Part shown: positions 15,047 through 23,912 of the stretch, in pieces | Layout: each line of letters opens with the position of its first letter | Numbering within the stretch: the first letter of the stretch is position 1 | Source: a virus | Virus record (IMG/VR): IMGVR_UViG_3300028298_000010 | Span: 1-46,619 of that record | DNA length: 46,619 nt | Direction: 5' to 3' (one strand) | Notes under the pieces: generated by a model | What the model saw: the letters and a program-made list of their open reading frames with translations, nothing else | Told to the model about the DNA's origin: nothing | Database searches by the model: none | Program-made: the position numbers and the translations under genes

Positions 15047-17875
15047 TTATGCTTTACTACCAAAATTCAAATAAACAAAATGTTGAACATTTGTCGGATT
15101 AGTTGCAAAGGTTGGCATATTTACTTCAATTTCAAGTGAATCATTTGCATTGACCGAAAAAGGACTCCCAAGAGTAAATGCAAAACCTGCAGCAATAACA
15201 TCATATTTAACTGTTGCTAACATAGTAACTGTTGTGCTTTGCGTTTTATTATTTATTTTAAGCGTTGCTGTTTCTGATGTACCTAATGTTGAAGCAACTT
15301 GAACCTGAATTAAACCGCCATAAATAAATCCATTGAATGGTGCAAACCCTCTCCTTAATGCAGTTGTTGAAGTATTGGCAGCATTCGATGAAACAGCACC
15401 AAAAAAATATGTTATTCCATCTGCGGGATTAAGTTGTGAATGTGTAAATAAAATTGTACTTGATAAACTCAACTTGCTGTCTAACTGTGGTTGAATTGCA
15501 CTTGTCAATCCTTTAACAAATGCTAATTCAGGTAAACTTGGATATATTGAAATATCTGCGCTTTTTAAATTTTTACTTGCATCAATTATTGCTAACCTTG
15601 AAGAAGTTTCTGAACTTACAATAATAGCAGGAGTTGTAACCGTACCTGTAAACGTTGGCGATGCAGTGTTTGATTTCAGTCCAATAGCCGTTGTATTGAC
15701 CGTAATTTGAGCTTGAATATATCCAAATGACAAAATAACTGTATCTGTTGCCGCAATTGTTTGCGATGTTGCCAAACTTAATCCTGTTAATACTTGTCCT
15801 AAAATTGCAGAACCTAAACCTTGCCATGATTTATCGCCCCGCCAATATTGCGCTGTAGTTCCTGTTGCAATTGCAGGTTCTTTTGCGTTCCAACTTGTTT
15901 TTTCTGTATCAGTAGCAAAACGATGTGTTGAATCTTGTGTAACGTCGGTAGCAGGTATTGCGGCAACGCTTATCAAATTTTTTGACGCATCTGTTTTCAT
16001 ATATTGTGAAGCTGTCAGTGATAAATTTTTAATTAAGCCTAAAACATCTAAATTTCCATTTCCATATAACTTAAACAATTTTGTTGACGTTGGTGTGTAT
16101 TCGATGTCAATTCCTATTCCATTTACATCGCTTATGTTTCCTCTAAACGCAATACCTGTTGACACCTCTGATTTATTTGCAATTCCGCTTGTCTCAACTG
16201 CGTTTAAACCAATACTACCAGCTGTTTGGATGTAAATACCTTGATAAGCCCCTCCCATTATTTCAATTCTCGCATATCCTAAACCTTGTGTTCCAATATT
16301 TATTCCGCTTGCGGATTCATAAACCATACTATTTCCAACCGTATCTGATGCAGTTGCTTTTTGTAAATAATTAGTTGTGAGCGTTCCTTTCTTTACGAAT
16401 ACTGATTGTATAAAAGCTACAAAGAAATTCCATAATTTCAACGCTGTAACCGCTTTTGTATTTTCTGTTCCTGCTTGAACCTCAACATCTGTTGCCAGTT
16501 GAATATAACCTGAAACAGTTTCTGTTGCTCTTTCCAAATTTCCCTGGACAACATAAAAATTTGCTCCAACAGCTGCCTGATCCCCTGATATGCTTGTTGT
16601 TTTACAAACAATCTCATCATAAACCTGGACATAAATTCCTAACGCTCCACCAATAATACCTGCAACAGTTACCTCCCATCTGTCCCCTTTATTTGATGCA
16701 GGATAATTTGGATTCGCTGAACAATCAATATCACCCCTTTGACCTCCAACAGAAGATACATAGGTATCGAACTGCATTTTTGTAATAGGTTCTTGTGGAT
16801 TAACAGCGTCTTTTAAATTTATTATTGTATTAGTATTTGCGTTTATGTCGCCATTCAATGAATTATTTTGATTTCTCGCTTGTTCTAACGTAACTTGATG
16901 AGGATTGCTTGTATTCGATGTGTGATTGCTTAAATCTGTTGTTAATGTCCCTAAATCTGTAATTAATTGAGATACTTGTCCTTGTATTGTTGAAATGTCT
17001 GTTGAATTGGTTCCAACCTGACTTTGTATTGATGAAATATCAGAAACAATGTCAATAATATATTGGCAAAATTCCAAATCAGCACATGTGAAATATGATG
17101 ATGGCAAATTTGAAATGATTGAATTGATTGATGCTAATATATCAATGATTGTTTGACAAGCAGGTAAATCATCACATGTCAATCCTCCTGTTGGCAAATT
17201 GTCAATCTGCTCCTGCAATGATTCTGTCTCTGCTTGCAAATCTTTCACAACTTGACATCCTGCAACAGCCTCACATATTGCCTTTGTCTCACAGTTTTCT
17301 GGAGTCAGATCAGGAGTCCAAGTAACAACCGTTTCTCCTTCTTCAATATCACAAGTATTACAATTTGTATCAACGTAGCTTAAAGTAAAATCAACGCTTA
17401 CAAATGTCGGCCACACATTACCTTCAAATTGTTTTCCTGTCTCCTCTGTGTAAATCTTCTCCATATCTAAGGAGGTAGCATTCACATCAATTTTAATCTC
17501 GGTTGATGAACCAGTATAATGCGAGAAGTCTAATCGAGCTAAAGTATTAACAATTTTACTTTTTACTTTATCCGGACTTACTGTGAAATCATTACCTCCA
17601 AAAGTATAAAACACTACTTTGCAGCGTGCCGAGATATTGTATTCTTTATCGCAAGAACTTAAAGACTTCCTTTGGTTAATACTTTCTGGTTGGGTTTGTC
17701 GAATATAAAGGCTGTTTCCGTTTAAATCGTTGATTGTAACAACTTCTTTTTCCTGTCCGTTGCCTTTTATCATCTCGCCATTAGAAACGCGAAAAACAGG
17801 GCTGTCAACCCTGTTCAAAAATTGCATATAAGCCTTTAATTGTGGCTCAATATATTGTAAGATTGAATTTACCAT
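15047..17875 (-). CDS. Tail fibre / receptor-binding protein
   Basis: A 942-residue protein. The N-terminal region (1-160) is unlike known anchors; about 165-300 contains cysteine-bearing repeats (CDDLPACQTIID and CADLEFCQYIID) separated by coiled-coil heptads. Then follows the fibre motif NPHQVTLEQARNQN, a glycine/serine/threonine-rich shaft with a TAQYWRGDKSW motif common in Bacteroidota phage fibres, and a C-terminal beta-rich domain (about 810-942) probably bearing the receptor site. It is immediately followed by the glycosyltransferase cluster. No enzymatic motif is seen. Confidence 0.85.
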   Translation of the reverse strand: MVNSILQYIEPQLKAYMQFLNRVDSPVFRVSNGEMIKGNGQEKEVVTINDLNGNSLYIRQTQPESINQRKSLSSCDKEYNISARCKVVFYTFGGNDFTVSPDKVKSKIVNTLARLDFSHYTGSSTEIKIDVNATSLDMEKIYTEETGKQFEGNVWPTFVSVDFTLSYVDTNCNTCDIEEGETVVTWTPDLTPENCETKAICEAVAGCQVVKDLQAETESLQEQIDNLPTGGLTCDDLPACQTIIDILASINSIISNLPSSYFTCADLEFCQYIIDIVSDISSIQSQVGTNSTDISTIQGQVSQLITDLGTLTTDLSNHTSNTSNPHQVTLEQARNQNNSLNGDINANTNTIINLKDAVNPQEPITKMQFDTYVSSVGGQRGDIDCSANPNYPASNKGDRWEVTVAGIIGGALGIYVQVYDEIVCKTTSISGDQAAVGANFYVVQGNLERATETVSGYIQLATDVEVQAGTENTKAVTALKLWNFFVAFIQSVFVKKGTLTTNYLQKATASDTVGNSMVYESASGINIGTQGLGYARIEIMGGAYQGIYIQTAGSIGLNAVETSGIANKSEVSTGIAFRGNISDVNGIGIDIEYTPTSTKLFKLYGNGNLDVLGLIKNLSLTASQYMKTDASKNLISVAAIPATDVTQDSTHRFATDTEKTSWNAKEPAIATGTTAQYWRGDKSWQGLGSAILGQVLTGLSLATSQTIAATDTVILSFGYIQAQITVNTTAIGLKSNTASPTFTGTVTTPAIIVSSETSSRLAIIDASKNLKSADISIYPSLPELAFVKGLTSAIQPQLDSKLSLSSTILFTHSQLNPADGITYFFGAVSSNAANTSTTALRRGFAPFNGFIYGGLIQVQVASTLGTSETATLKINNKTQSTTVTMLATVKYDVIAAGFAFTLGSPFSVNANDSLEIEVNMPTFATNPTNVQHFVYLNFGSKA

Positions 17876-18438
17876 GTGTTAAATAGTTTTTGTAATTTGT
17901 CTTGTAAATAATCTCTTGCTGCTTGTTCAGCTTGCGCTTTTTCCTCAACCGTTGGTTCGTAGATTTTCTTTTTAAAATGAATCTCTAAGTTTTGGGCTTT
18001 TTTTGCTTGAATTAAAGAGTTAAAGCCCAATACAAAATGTCCGTTTAAATTTCCAACTTGTATTGAGCGAAATAAGTCCCCTCTAAATTCAGTATCAACG
18101 AATGCGTTTTGTAATCCATTTAATGTTCTAAATTCAGAATATCCACCTTTAACAATAGCTAAGGCTCTGTTTCCTGATGGCGTTTTAACCCTTCTAAACT
18201 CTGGTTTACTTTTAAAAAAAGCGTTTGCTTTTGCTTGGGTTCTGAAATTCTTTGAACCTGTAAGCATTGGTTTTTTCGAGTAATTTCCAATCCTTGATTC
18301 ATCTGTTGCAGCCCCTCTGTTAAATATTCTCTCTGTATATTTTGCAATAAGCTGTCTCATTGCCACTTCCTCGGCATTTATCATTTCCTTATTTAAAAGG
18401 TCAATGATTGAATCCATTTTATTTATCAGGCTGCTCAT
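17869..18438 (-). CDS. Probable tail-completion / virion morphogenesis protein
   Basis: A 189-residue protein. The helical start and YSEFRTLNGLQNAFVDTEF, FRSIQVG, HFVLGFNS segments resemble phage virion-morphogenesis (gpS/HK97 gp10-like) connector proteins. The acidic-basic C-terminal helix is KAQAEQAARDYLQDKLQKLF. It overlaps the fibre gene by 7 nt. A connector role is inferred from this similarity and from position near the capsid genes. Confidence 0.6.
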   Translation of the reverse strand: MSSLINKMDSIIDLLNKEMINAEEVAMRQLIAKYTERIFNRGAATDESRIGNYSKKPMLTGSKNFRTQAKANAFFKSKPEFRRVKTPSGNRALAIVKGGYSEFRTLNGLQNAFVDTEFRGDLFRSIQVGNLNGHFVLGFNSLIQAKKAQNLEIHFKKKIYEPTVEEKAQAEQAARDYLQDKLQKLFNTW

Positions 18439-18718
18439 TTCTAATCTCTGTTTTTTCAGATTGAATTGCTTTTAACGTAAATCCACAAATCAAAAGTTCT
18501 GCTGATGCCCACATTAAAAATTGCTCAATACTGTGGACGTGATTATAAAGAGCATATCGAGAGCCTATTTGAAAAGTTAAAAAAGCTGTTCCAACTTGGA
18601 AGCGTTTATAACTGAAAAACGAAGGCTCATGTGAGTACATTTTTACAAATTCTCTCACAATCCATTTGAAATTTTCCCATCCAAAGAAATATTTTTTATC
18701 AGATTTAAACAAATTCAT
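18419..18718 (-). CDS. Membrane-associated hypothetical protein
   Basis: A 99-residue protein with an aromatic, basic N-terminus and a hydrophobic region with probably one to two membrane segments (about 40-58 and 66-85). It overlaps genes on both sides. With the next gene it could form a holin-like pair, but it lies in the structural operon and not with the lysis genes, so this is tentative. Confidence 0.55.
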   Translation of the reverse strand: MNLFKSDKKYFFGWENFKWIVREFVKMYSHEPSFFSYKRFQVGTAFLTFQIGSRYALYNHVHSIEQFLMWASAELLICGFTLKAIQSEKTEIRNEQPDK

Positions 18719-18930
18719 TTTTTCTCTTTTTTAGGGAATAATATATGCCAGGCTTTTTTCCAATTTATGATGATCATCAGGATCAAAGAGAAAAGAGTCA
18801 ATGATCTAAATGTCCATGTGTAGATTTCATCTGCAGTTGCGCTCTCAATCAATGTAAAAAATCCAATTAAGCCTGACAAAATCCAATTTATTATTGTGCT
18901 GTTTTCAGTGTTTTCATTTGAATGTTCCAT
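18715..18930 (-). CDS. Small membrane protein, two segments (holin candidate)
   Basis: A 71-residue protein with hydrophobic segments at about 14-33 and 43-60 and a basic tail (KKAWHILFPKKEKK). The size and topology fit a class II holin, but no family match is evident. It overlaps its neighbour by 4 nt. Confidence 0.55.
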   Translation of the reverse strand: MEHSNENTENSTIINWILSGLIGFFTLIESATADEIYTWTFRSLTLFSLILMIIINWKKAWHILFPKKEKK

Positions 18931-18933
18931 AAT

Positions 18934-19062
18934 TTATCTCCATCCTTTAGGTCTGATTGGCGCACTTGTTGATTTTGTTCCTTTGGGTTTCGGTTTCGGC
19001 TTTGAGCCTTTAGAACCACAGTATGAACAACCCTTTCTGTTTTCAATGTTAAGGTAAAGCAT
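18934..19062 (-). CDS. Short CxxC, proline/lysine-rich peptide
   Basis: A 42-residue peptide starting MLYLNIENRKGCSYCG at ATG 19062, with one CxxC and a KPKPKPK tract. It overlaps the end of the upstream gene by 14 nt. No family; the cysteine pair echoes other cysteine-rich proteins of this virion module. Confidence 0.45.
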   Translation of the reverse strand: MLYLNIENRKGCSYCGSKGSKPKPKPKGTKSTSAPIRPKGWR

Positions 19063-20026
19063 AAGTTGATTTAGTTCCAATACAAGTGAAACACTCGCCT
19101 TTGGTAGTTTTTAAATAGTTAGTAATATTTTTTGCAAACTGAGCTTCTTCTTCTTTTAAATCATTTTGCAAGTCCACAAGCGTTTCTTTTGCCTGCTCCT
19201 TATTGAAAGTAACAACCGCATTTACTCTCCCGGAAGCAACATGCTCTTTTAGGATTTCAATTCCTGACTGATACCATATCATAAAAGCCATGCGAGGCAA
19301 TACTTGACACAATATATTCTCCTCGTAACATTGAACGCTTGCTAAAACACCCATTCCATAACAGTCATAAACCTCTTTAGAGCCGTCCCAACCCATAACC
19401 TCAAGGTTATGTTTAACTGAGCGAGAAGAACCGCAAGACGAGCACCCTGTTTCGGAATTTAGCTTACATCCGTAGGTCGTAAAGTCTGTCTGATCAAAAG
19501 TTATGTAAACGTGCTCCGATTTTGCTTTGTAACGAATTTCCACTTCGTTTATAATTCCACCTCCCAATAAAGATGCTCGGTAAACTTTCTCTAAATCGTT
19601 GTCCTTGATAATAATGGTTGCAATACCACTCTCTGCAACTCTGATGTATAATTTCTCGATGTAAATCTGAGCAACTTCACTTCTCCATCGTCTTAAAACA
19701 AGCCCTCTTTCTGTTGCAGAAGGAGCGTGAGTTGTTGAGTTAAAGTTTATAATTTCGCGAGATTCAATAATTGAATTAAAATCAAATTGATTTGAAACCA
19801 TACCAGAAAACTTATTGAAAACCATTCTGGTTGCCAATTTTATCTTCTCGTTCATTAAATTAAACCCTGTTCTTTGCTCATCGTTAGCAATTGCAGAAGC
19901 CGATTTTAAAGTAATACCAGGAATATCATTTACATAAAGTATTGTTTCAGGATGGGCACAATTAACAAAGTCTCGTATTCCTACAAGACTATATTCCCCA
20001 CAAAGTATCTTATTTAAGCACTCCAT
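19049..20026 (-). CDS. Cysteine-rich structural protein next to the capsid
   Basis: A 325-residue protein of unknown family. There are ten or more cysteines, including CSSCGSSRS and CFTCIG. It lies directly downstream of the major capsid gene and its terminator, where head-completion or neck proteins usually are. Disulfides or bound metal are plausible. No sequence-based function. Confidence 0.65.
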   Translation of the reverse strand: MECLNKILCGEYSLVGIRDFVNCAHPETILYVNDIPGITLKSASAIANDEQRTGFNLMNEKIKLATRMVFNKFSGMVSNQFDFNSIIESREIINFNSTTHAPSATERGLVLRRWRSEVAQIYIEKLYIRVAESGIATIIIKDNDLEKVYRASLLGGGIINEVEIRYKAKSEHVYITFDQTDFTTYGCKLNSETGCSSCGSSRSVKHNLEVMGWDGSKEVYDCYGMGVLASVQCYEENILCQVLPRMAFMIWYQSGIEILKEHVASGRVNAVVTFNKEQAKETLVDLQNDLKEEEAQFAKNITNYLKTTKGECFTCIGTKSTYALP

Positions 20027-20041
20027 AATTAAAAAAATTTA

Positions 20042-20070
20042 AAAAGGCCAACCGGATTGATTGGCCTTTT
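20042..20070 (-). terminator. Terminator after the major capsid gene
   Basis: A perfect 10 bp stem AAAAGGCCAA / TTGGCCTTTT (20042-20051 with 20061-20070), loop 9 nt, followed on the minus strand by T-rich sequence. It may be bidirectional. It probably reduces transcription of genes below the capsid gene. Confidence 0.8.
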
Positions 20071-20078
20071 AATTAATA

Positions 20079-21293
20079 CTAAGCAGTTGTTGCTTTGTAG
20101 TTTAGTGTGTAATTAACACCATCTAAAGGATCAGCCGAAGCGAACGCATCAGTTGGTAAGAACCATAAGTTATACCATAAAGAGAACGTTAAAATCCAAA
20201 CCTCATCACAATCATCATATTTCCAACGCATATCAAGCTCTAAGCCTGTGAACGGGTCCATGATAGTTGTTTTTGCGTAATTTCCATTAAATGGCTTACG
20301 GTAAGTGCCTTTATACTTATTGTAAGTTAATAACTGAACGTTTCCTGGAGCTAATCCAATAAATTCGTCTGTATCTCCTAAAATAGAACCCACGTGACGG
20401 TCATTGAAATAATCAAATTGTCCTGCATCGCCCATGTTAATACCTTGATCATTACAACATCCAATTCCTTGGATTCGAACATAGTCTCTTAACTTACCAG
20501 ACCCAATTAACATTGGACGTCCAGTTGCATCGATATCCTCAAAGTCGTTTAAGATTTGATTTTCTCCGTAATAGTTAGCAGAGTGGTCAGCAGTATTTAA
20601 CAATTGACGAGATTTTACAGTTGATGTACCGTTCGCAAAATTACCAAAGCTAGTTGACTGTAATGTGATTAACTTTTTGTTTAAAGCAACCATAAAAGGG
20701 TCAAGTTTAGAATTGATAATGCGTGCAATCCATGTTTGATCAGCTTCACATAATTTACGCATTTCATCTTCCGAGAAAGCAATACCTAATGTTGACTGAA
20801 CGTCTGTAATTGAAACCTCATCTTCGTAAGGCACGCTTGATGTGTCCGCATTACAACCATTATTATATGTGTCCTGGATATCACTTTCAGTTCCGCGCTT
20901 TGCATACTTAACAGTTACTTTGTGTTTTTTACCATCGTTTGTATCGATTGGAATAACATTTAAGCCTGATGTATTTGTTGGGCTTGTAATAGCTTGTAAA
21001 TATCCAACAGGTGTACGCTTCATTTCTGGGCTGTTTGGTCCCATTAATTCGTTTAACGATGTTTGGATATTCGCACAAATACCTGCAGTAAATTCAAATG
21101 GTGCAGAGAAAGCGAAGTTTGTTGGTGTACTAAAATTGGTAACTAAAGCCAAAGAGTAGATTCCTGCTCCAATAACTGGAGCGAATTCTAAATGACCCAC
21201 TAAAGCGGATGTTGCTACGCCTCCGACAGCGCTTACTACTAATGTCATTGATAACATCGAGAATAATGAAAGCAGGGTTTTAAACTTTTTCAT
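20079..21293 (-). CDS. Major capsid protein (probable)
   Basis: A 404-residue protein. Supporting facts: position after a coiled-coil scaffold-like gene, portal and minor head genes; its own promoter and terminator; a mid-region with AFSEDEMRKLCEADQTWIAR, IINSKLDPFMVALNKKL and ATGRPMLIGSGKLRDYV, typical of HK97-like capsids of Bacteroidota phages. An oddity is that the first 50 residues look like a signal peptide plus hydrophobic segments (MKKFKTLLSLFSMLSMTLVV). No protease gene is seen. Confidence 0.8.
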   Translation of the reverse strand: MKKFKTLLSLFSMLSMTLVVSAVGGVATSALVGHLEFAPVIGAGIYSLALVTNFSTPTNFAFSAPFEFTAGICANIQTSLNELMGPNSPEMKRTPVGYLQAITSPTNTSGLNVIPIDTNDGKKHKVTVKYAKRGTESDIQDTYNNGCNADTSSVPYEDEVSITDVQSTLGIAFSEDEMRKLCEADQTWIARIINSKLDPFMVALNKKLITLQSTSFGNFANGTSTVKSRQLLNTADHSANYYGENQILNDFEDIDATGRPMLIGSGKLRDYVRIQGIGCCNDQGINMGDAGQFDYFNDRHVGSILGDTDEFIGLAPGNVQLLTYNKYKGTYRKPFNGNYAKTTIMDPFTGLELDMRWKYDDCDEVWILTFSLWYNLWFLPTDAFASADPLDGVNYTLNYKATTA

Positions 21294-21396
21294 AATTGAA
21301 ATTTAATAATTGATTTTAAAATTGAATAATTAGACTTGGTAATTTTCTGTGATTAAAAAGCCTTTTTATGCTGTTTTGCTCTTATAGGAAAGCGCC

Positions 21397-21460
21397 TCAA
21401 TTATTTTTAGAAAGGAATAACGTAACCTCAAATTATTTTTTATACCGGAATAAAGTAACC
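21397..21460 (-). repeat. Tandem repeat in the capsid mRNA leader
   Basis: Two adjacent imperfect copies, 21397-21427 (31 bp) and 21428-21460 (33 bp). On the minus strand both read GGTTAC-TTATTCC followed by AAAAATAATT. They sit directly after the predicted start of the capsid transcript. Possible mRNA-stability or binding sites. Confidence 0.65.
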
Positions 21461-21470
21461 GTTTATGATA

Positions 21471-21501
21471 CAAATGTAATTATTTATTTGACAAAACAAA
21501 A
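21471..21501 (-). promoter_or_regulatory. Promoter of the major capsid gene
   Basis: -33 TTTTG (21501-21497), 18 nt spacer, -7 TACATTTG (21478-21471) on the minus strand. It overlaps the T-run of the upstream terminator, giving a compact terminator-promoter unit. The leader to the ATG at 21293 is about 170 nt. Confidence 0.75.
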
Positions 21502-21524
21502 AAACCTCACGATTTCTCGCGAGG
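21498..21524 (-). terminator. Terminator after the scaffold-like gene
   Basis: Stem 21505-21512 with 21517-21524: CCTC/GAGG plus CGA/TCG joined by a pair that is G.U only in minus-strand RNA. Seven T follow (21504-21498). The strand-specific wobble indicates it serves leftward transcription. Confidence 0.8.
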
Positions 21525-21559
21525 CCCTTTACTGGTTAATTAAAAAAACAAGATAAAAA

Positions 21560-22426
21560 TTAACTAGCTTTTTCTGCTTCGGCTCTTAATTTAGCCGCAT
21601 GTTCTTCAGCTTTAGTCATATTAGAATTAATAACTCTGCCCTGTTGCTTTTTATCTCCTTCTTTTCCTGTAGAAATAATTACTTTTTTCTTTTCTGGTTC
21701 ATCAACATCAGCATTTGACTTTTCAATAAACCCTTCTAAAAAAGAATTATGTATCGAAGTTGTATCAAGGAACCCTTTTTTATCTTCCGTCATAATACGG
21801 CCTCCATCAGTAGTTGTATAAGACAACTCTCCTTTGTCTGAAATAGTTGCTTTATACCCTGCTTTGTTAGCCTTTATCTTAATCATTTCTAAAGCATCAT
21901 CTTGAGCAATACCCTTACGTAATTTAATACCTGATAAAGACTTCATTAAAGCCGATTCTGATTTGAAGTTTAATATTTGGGTTTCAACTTCCGATTTAAT
22001 ACGAGGAATCTCCTCCTCTTGTAAACGTTTTAATTCAGCATCCTTTTTAATTAATTCAGCTTGCACCTGCTCGGTTGTTTTATCCCCCATTTTCGCCGCC
22101 TTGGCCCATGCTAACTCAAGTATCTCATCCGCTTTTTTACCTACAACTTCATCAGAAGTTAATTGAGCTAAAGCAATGATTTTCTTTTCAAATTTCTTTG
22201 ATACTTCTCCAAGTTTAGCATCGTTTATTCCCTTCAAAGTAGTTTTATAATCATCGCTGTTTGTGTAAAGCTCCCTTTGGTGTGAAATAACAGCTTCAAC
22301 AGCCGTTGTAATTTCATCCTCTGGAGTTTCTGTTGCATCCGTTGGGATGTTAGCACTCATTTTTTCAGCAATTGCTTTTGGATAACCTAAGTCGGTTAAC
22401 ATTTTTACGTTTTGGGCTCTTGTCAT
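21560..22426 (-). CDS. Putative capsid scaffolding protein
   Basis: A 288-residue acidic, helical protein. A central coiled coil (about 115-160, AELIKKDAELKRLQEEEIPR) and a basic C-terminal region (KKKVIIS to the end) that could bind capsid subunits fit a scaffold. It lies just upstream of the capsid gene. No protease active site seen. Assignment by composition and context. Confidence 0.65.
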   Translation of the reverse strand: MTRAQNVKMLTDLGYPKAIAEKMSANIPTDATETPEDEITTAVEAVISHQRELYTNSDDYKTTLKGINDAKLGEVSKKFEKKIIALAQLTSDEVVGKKADEILELAWAKAAKMGDKTTEQVQAELIKKDAELKRLQEEEIPRIKSEVETQILNFKSESALMKSLSGIKLRKGIAQDDALEMIKIKANKAGYKATISDKGELSYTTTDGGRIMTEDKKGFLDTTSIHNSFLEGFIEKSNADVDEPEKKKVIISTGKEGDKKQQGRVINSNMTKAEEHAAKLRAEAEKAS

Positions 22427-22427
22427 T

Positions 22428-22643
22428 TTACTTGTTTTTTAGGTGTTTTTTATGGCCCCAAGAATCCCTTAAAGAGACTCCCTTTGGTGGAGCAGGTTTA
22501 TTTAAAATTGATTGATCAGGCTTTTGTTCTTTTGCAGGAACAACATCCGCTTTTTTACTTACTGAAATTTCATCGATTGGAGTGTTTTCAGTATTCGAGT
22601 TAGATTTAGCTTCCTCGTTTTCTAAATTATGCTTCTTTGCCAT
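22428..22643 (-). CDS. Hypothetical protein of the head operon
   Basis: A 71-residue low-complexity charged protein (KHNLENEEAKSNSN, KADVVPAKEQK) probably disordered. It overlaps the next gene by 17 nt. No family recognised; possible head-assembly accessory. Confidence 0.6.
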   Translation of the reverse strand: MAKKHNLENEEAKSNSNTENTPIDEISVSKKADVVPAKEQKPDQSILNKPAPPKGVSLRDSWGHKKHLKNK

Positions 22644-23004
22644 TTTTCTCAGCTAATTTTTTTTTATCATTTTCCAATTTTTTTAATTGGGCAGGAGTTA
22701 ATTCTTCGTTTTCATCTTCAATTATAGTTGATTTTTCATTCAAAGCATTAATCTCCTCTTGAGATAATTCTTTTACTTTTGCCTTGGCTTTTTCAACTAA
22801 TGTTTTATTTTCTTTTGTTGATTCCGACAATGGGATTGGTTTAACCGCATTTGCTATTTCTTTAGCTTTATCTTCTGTAGAAATAATACCAATGTATTTT
22901 AAATCGGCTAATTTACTTGTACGCTCCAGTTGTCTTTTACCTTCTTCTCCAAGGTAAACAACTTTTCCTGTTGTGCGGTGCACAAATTTGTGTGAGTTTT
23001 GCAT
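22627..23004 (-). CDS. Hypothetical lysine/glutamate-rich protein of the head operon
   Basis: A 125-residue protein. The N-terminal 45 residues look folded (HRTTGKVVYLGEEGKRQLER); the rest is a charged helix (AKAKVKELSQEEINALNEKS). A -7 promoter box lies 32 nt upstream of its ATG. Function unknown. Confidence 0.6.
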   Translation of the reverse strand: MQNSHKFVHRTTGKVVYLGEEGKRQLERTSKLADLKYIGIISTEDKAKEIANAVKPIPLSESTKENKTLVEKAKAKVKELSQEEINALNEKSTIIEDENEELTPAQLKKLENDKKKLAEKNGKEA

Positions 23005-23035
23005 AATCTGTTTTTTTTAAGGTTTATTTATAAAA

Positions 23036-23043
23036 CAAATATA
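23036..23043 (-). promoter_or_regulatory. -7 promoter box before the head-accessory genes
   Basis: TATATTTG on the minus strand matches TAnnTTTG; a possible -33 TTG lies 22 nt upstream. It would add transcription of the 22627-21560 genes. Confidence 0.45.
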
Positions 23044-23056
23044 TGACTTTTTTTAA

Positions 23057-23911
23057 TTACTTAACCAAGATTGGAAAAGCACGATGCCGACATCTGTAAC
23101 CTCCTCGATTAATACAAAAAGTATCAACGGTTGTGTTTTCAATCATACCAGAACACTTTTTATTAGAGAAACGACCACCATTTAAAGCCCAATTTATTTC
23201 CTCCTCCAAATCCGAATCTTTAATAATTGACATCCCAACCCATTTCATACATTGAGCGCGCGAATCTTCGATAAGAGAACCAACGTATTGAGTGGCATTT
23301 AATCCCAAGGACTGCTTGGCAACTTGGTTAACAGAGCCATCATATTGATGAAGGGCATCCGTTGCAACCTGGCCCACATAACGCGTTAATTTGCTATCTT
23401 TCTGCTTGGTGGATATAACATAAGATTTAATAAATGCCTCTGTATCTCCAACGGTTGCTCCAAACATTATGTTTCTATATAAACCTTGTCTGATTGGCCC
23501 AATAAACTCATTATACATCCCTTGTTGGGTTAAGTTAGCAATGGTTTTTTGAACTTCCAACCTTTTAATTGAACTGATATCCTTTGCAGGAATTAAGCCG
23601 TTCCCAAGGGCCTTATGCAGGTCCACAACGTTTGATGTAATTTTATCATAATTACCAATAAAGTCAGAAACGTTTGTTGCATATCCTGAGTTCTTTAAAG
23701 CCTGATAAATTTTATAATCTAACATCGCCAGGAACTCCTCGGCTTTTGGGTTGGTTGCAAGTTTACCGTTTGTGATATCTACATTGTCAAATAACTCCAT
23801 CAAAGCAGCATAAATAATTAACTCAATGGAGTACATTCCGTTAACTAAATCGGAACTTCCATTGAGTAAAATCTTATCTCCTGAATTTATTATTGACTGT
23901 ATTTTAGCCAT
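23057..23911 (-). CDS. Minor head protein, Mu gpF / SPP1 gp7-like
   Basis: A 284-residue protein. The C-terminal module has LIEDSRAQCMKW, a Gly-rich WALNGGRFSNKKC and NRGGYRCRHRAFPI, the cysteine/histidine pattern of the Mu-F-like minor head domain. It is encoded directly after the portal gene (1 nt gap), as in most tailed phages. It probably joins the portal to the capsid interior. Confidence 0.82.
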   Translation of the reverse strand: MAKIQSIINSGDKILLNGSSDLVNGMYSIELIIYAALMELFDNVDITNGKLATNPKAEEFLAMLDYKIYQALKNSGYATNVSDFIGNYDKITSNVVDLHKALGNGLIPAKDISSIKRLEVQKTIANLTQQGMYNEFIGPIRQGLYRNIMFGATVGDTEAFIKSYVISTKQKDSKLTRYVGQVATDALHQYDGSVNQVAKQSLGLNATQYVGSLIEDSRAQCMKWVGMSIIKDSDLEEEINWALNGGRFSNKKCSGMIENTTVDTFCINRGGYRCRHRAFPILVK

Positions 23912-23912
23912 T

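Noticed and set aside
21368-21556. Plus-strand 62-codon frame in the capsid leader
   Set aside because: It covers the minus-strand promoter, terminator and tandem repeat and has no supporting context.
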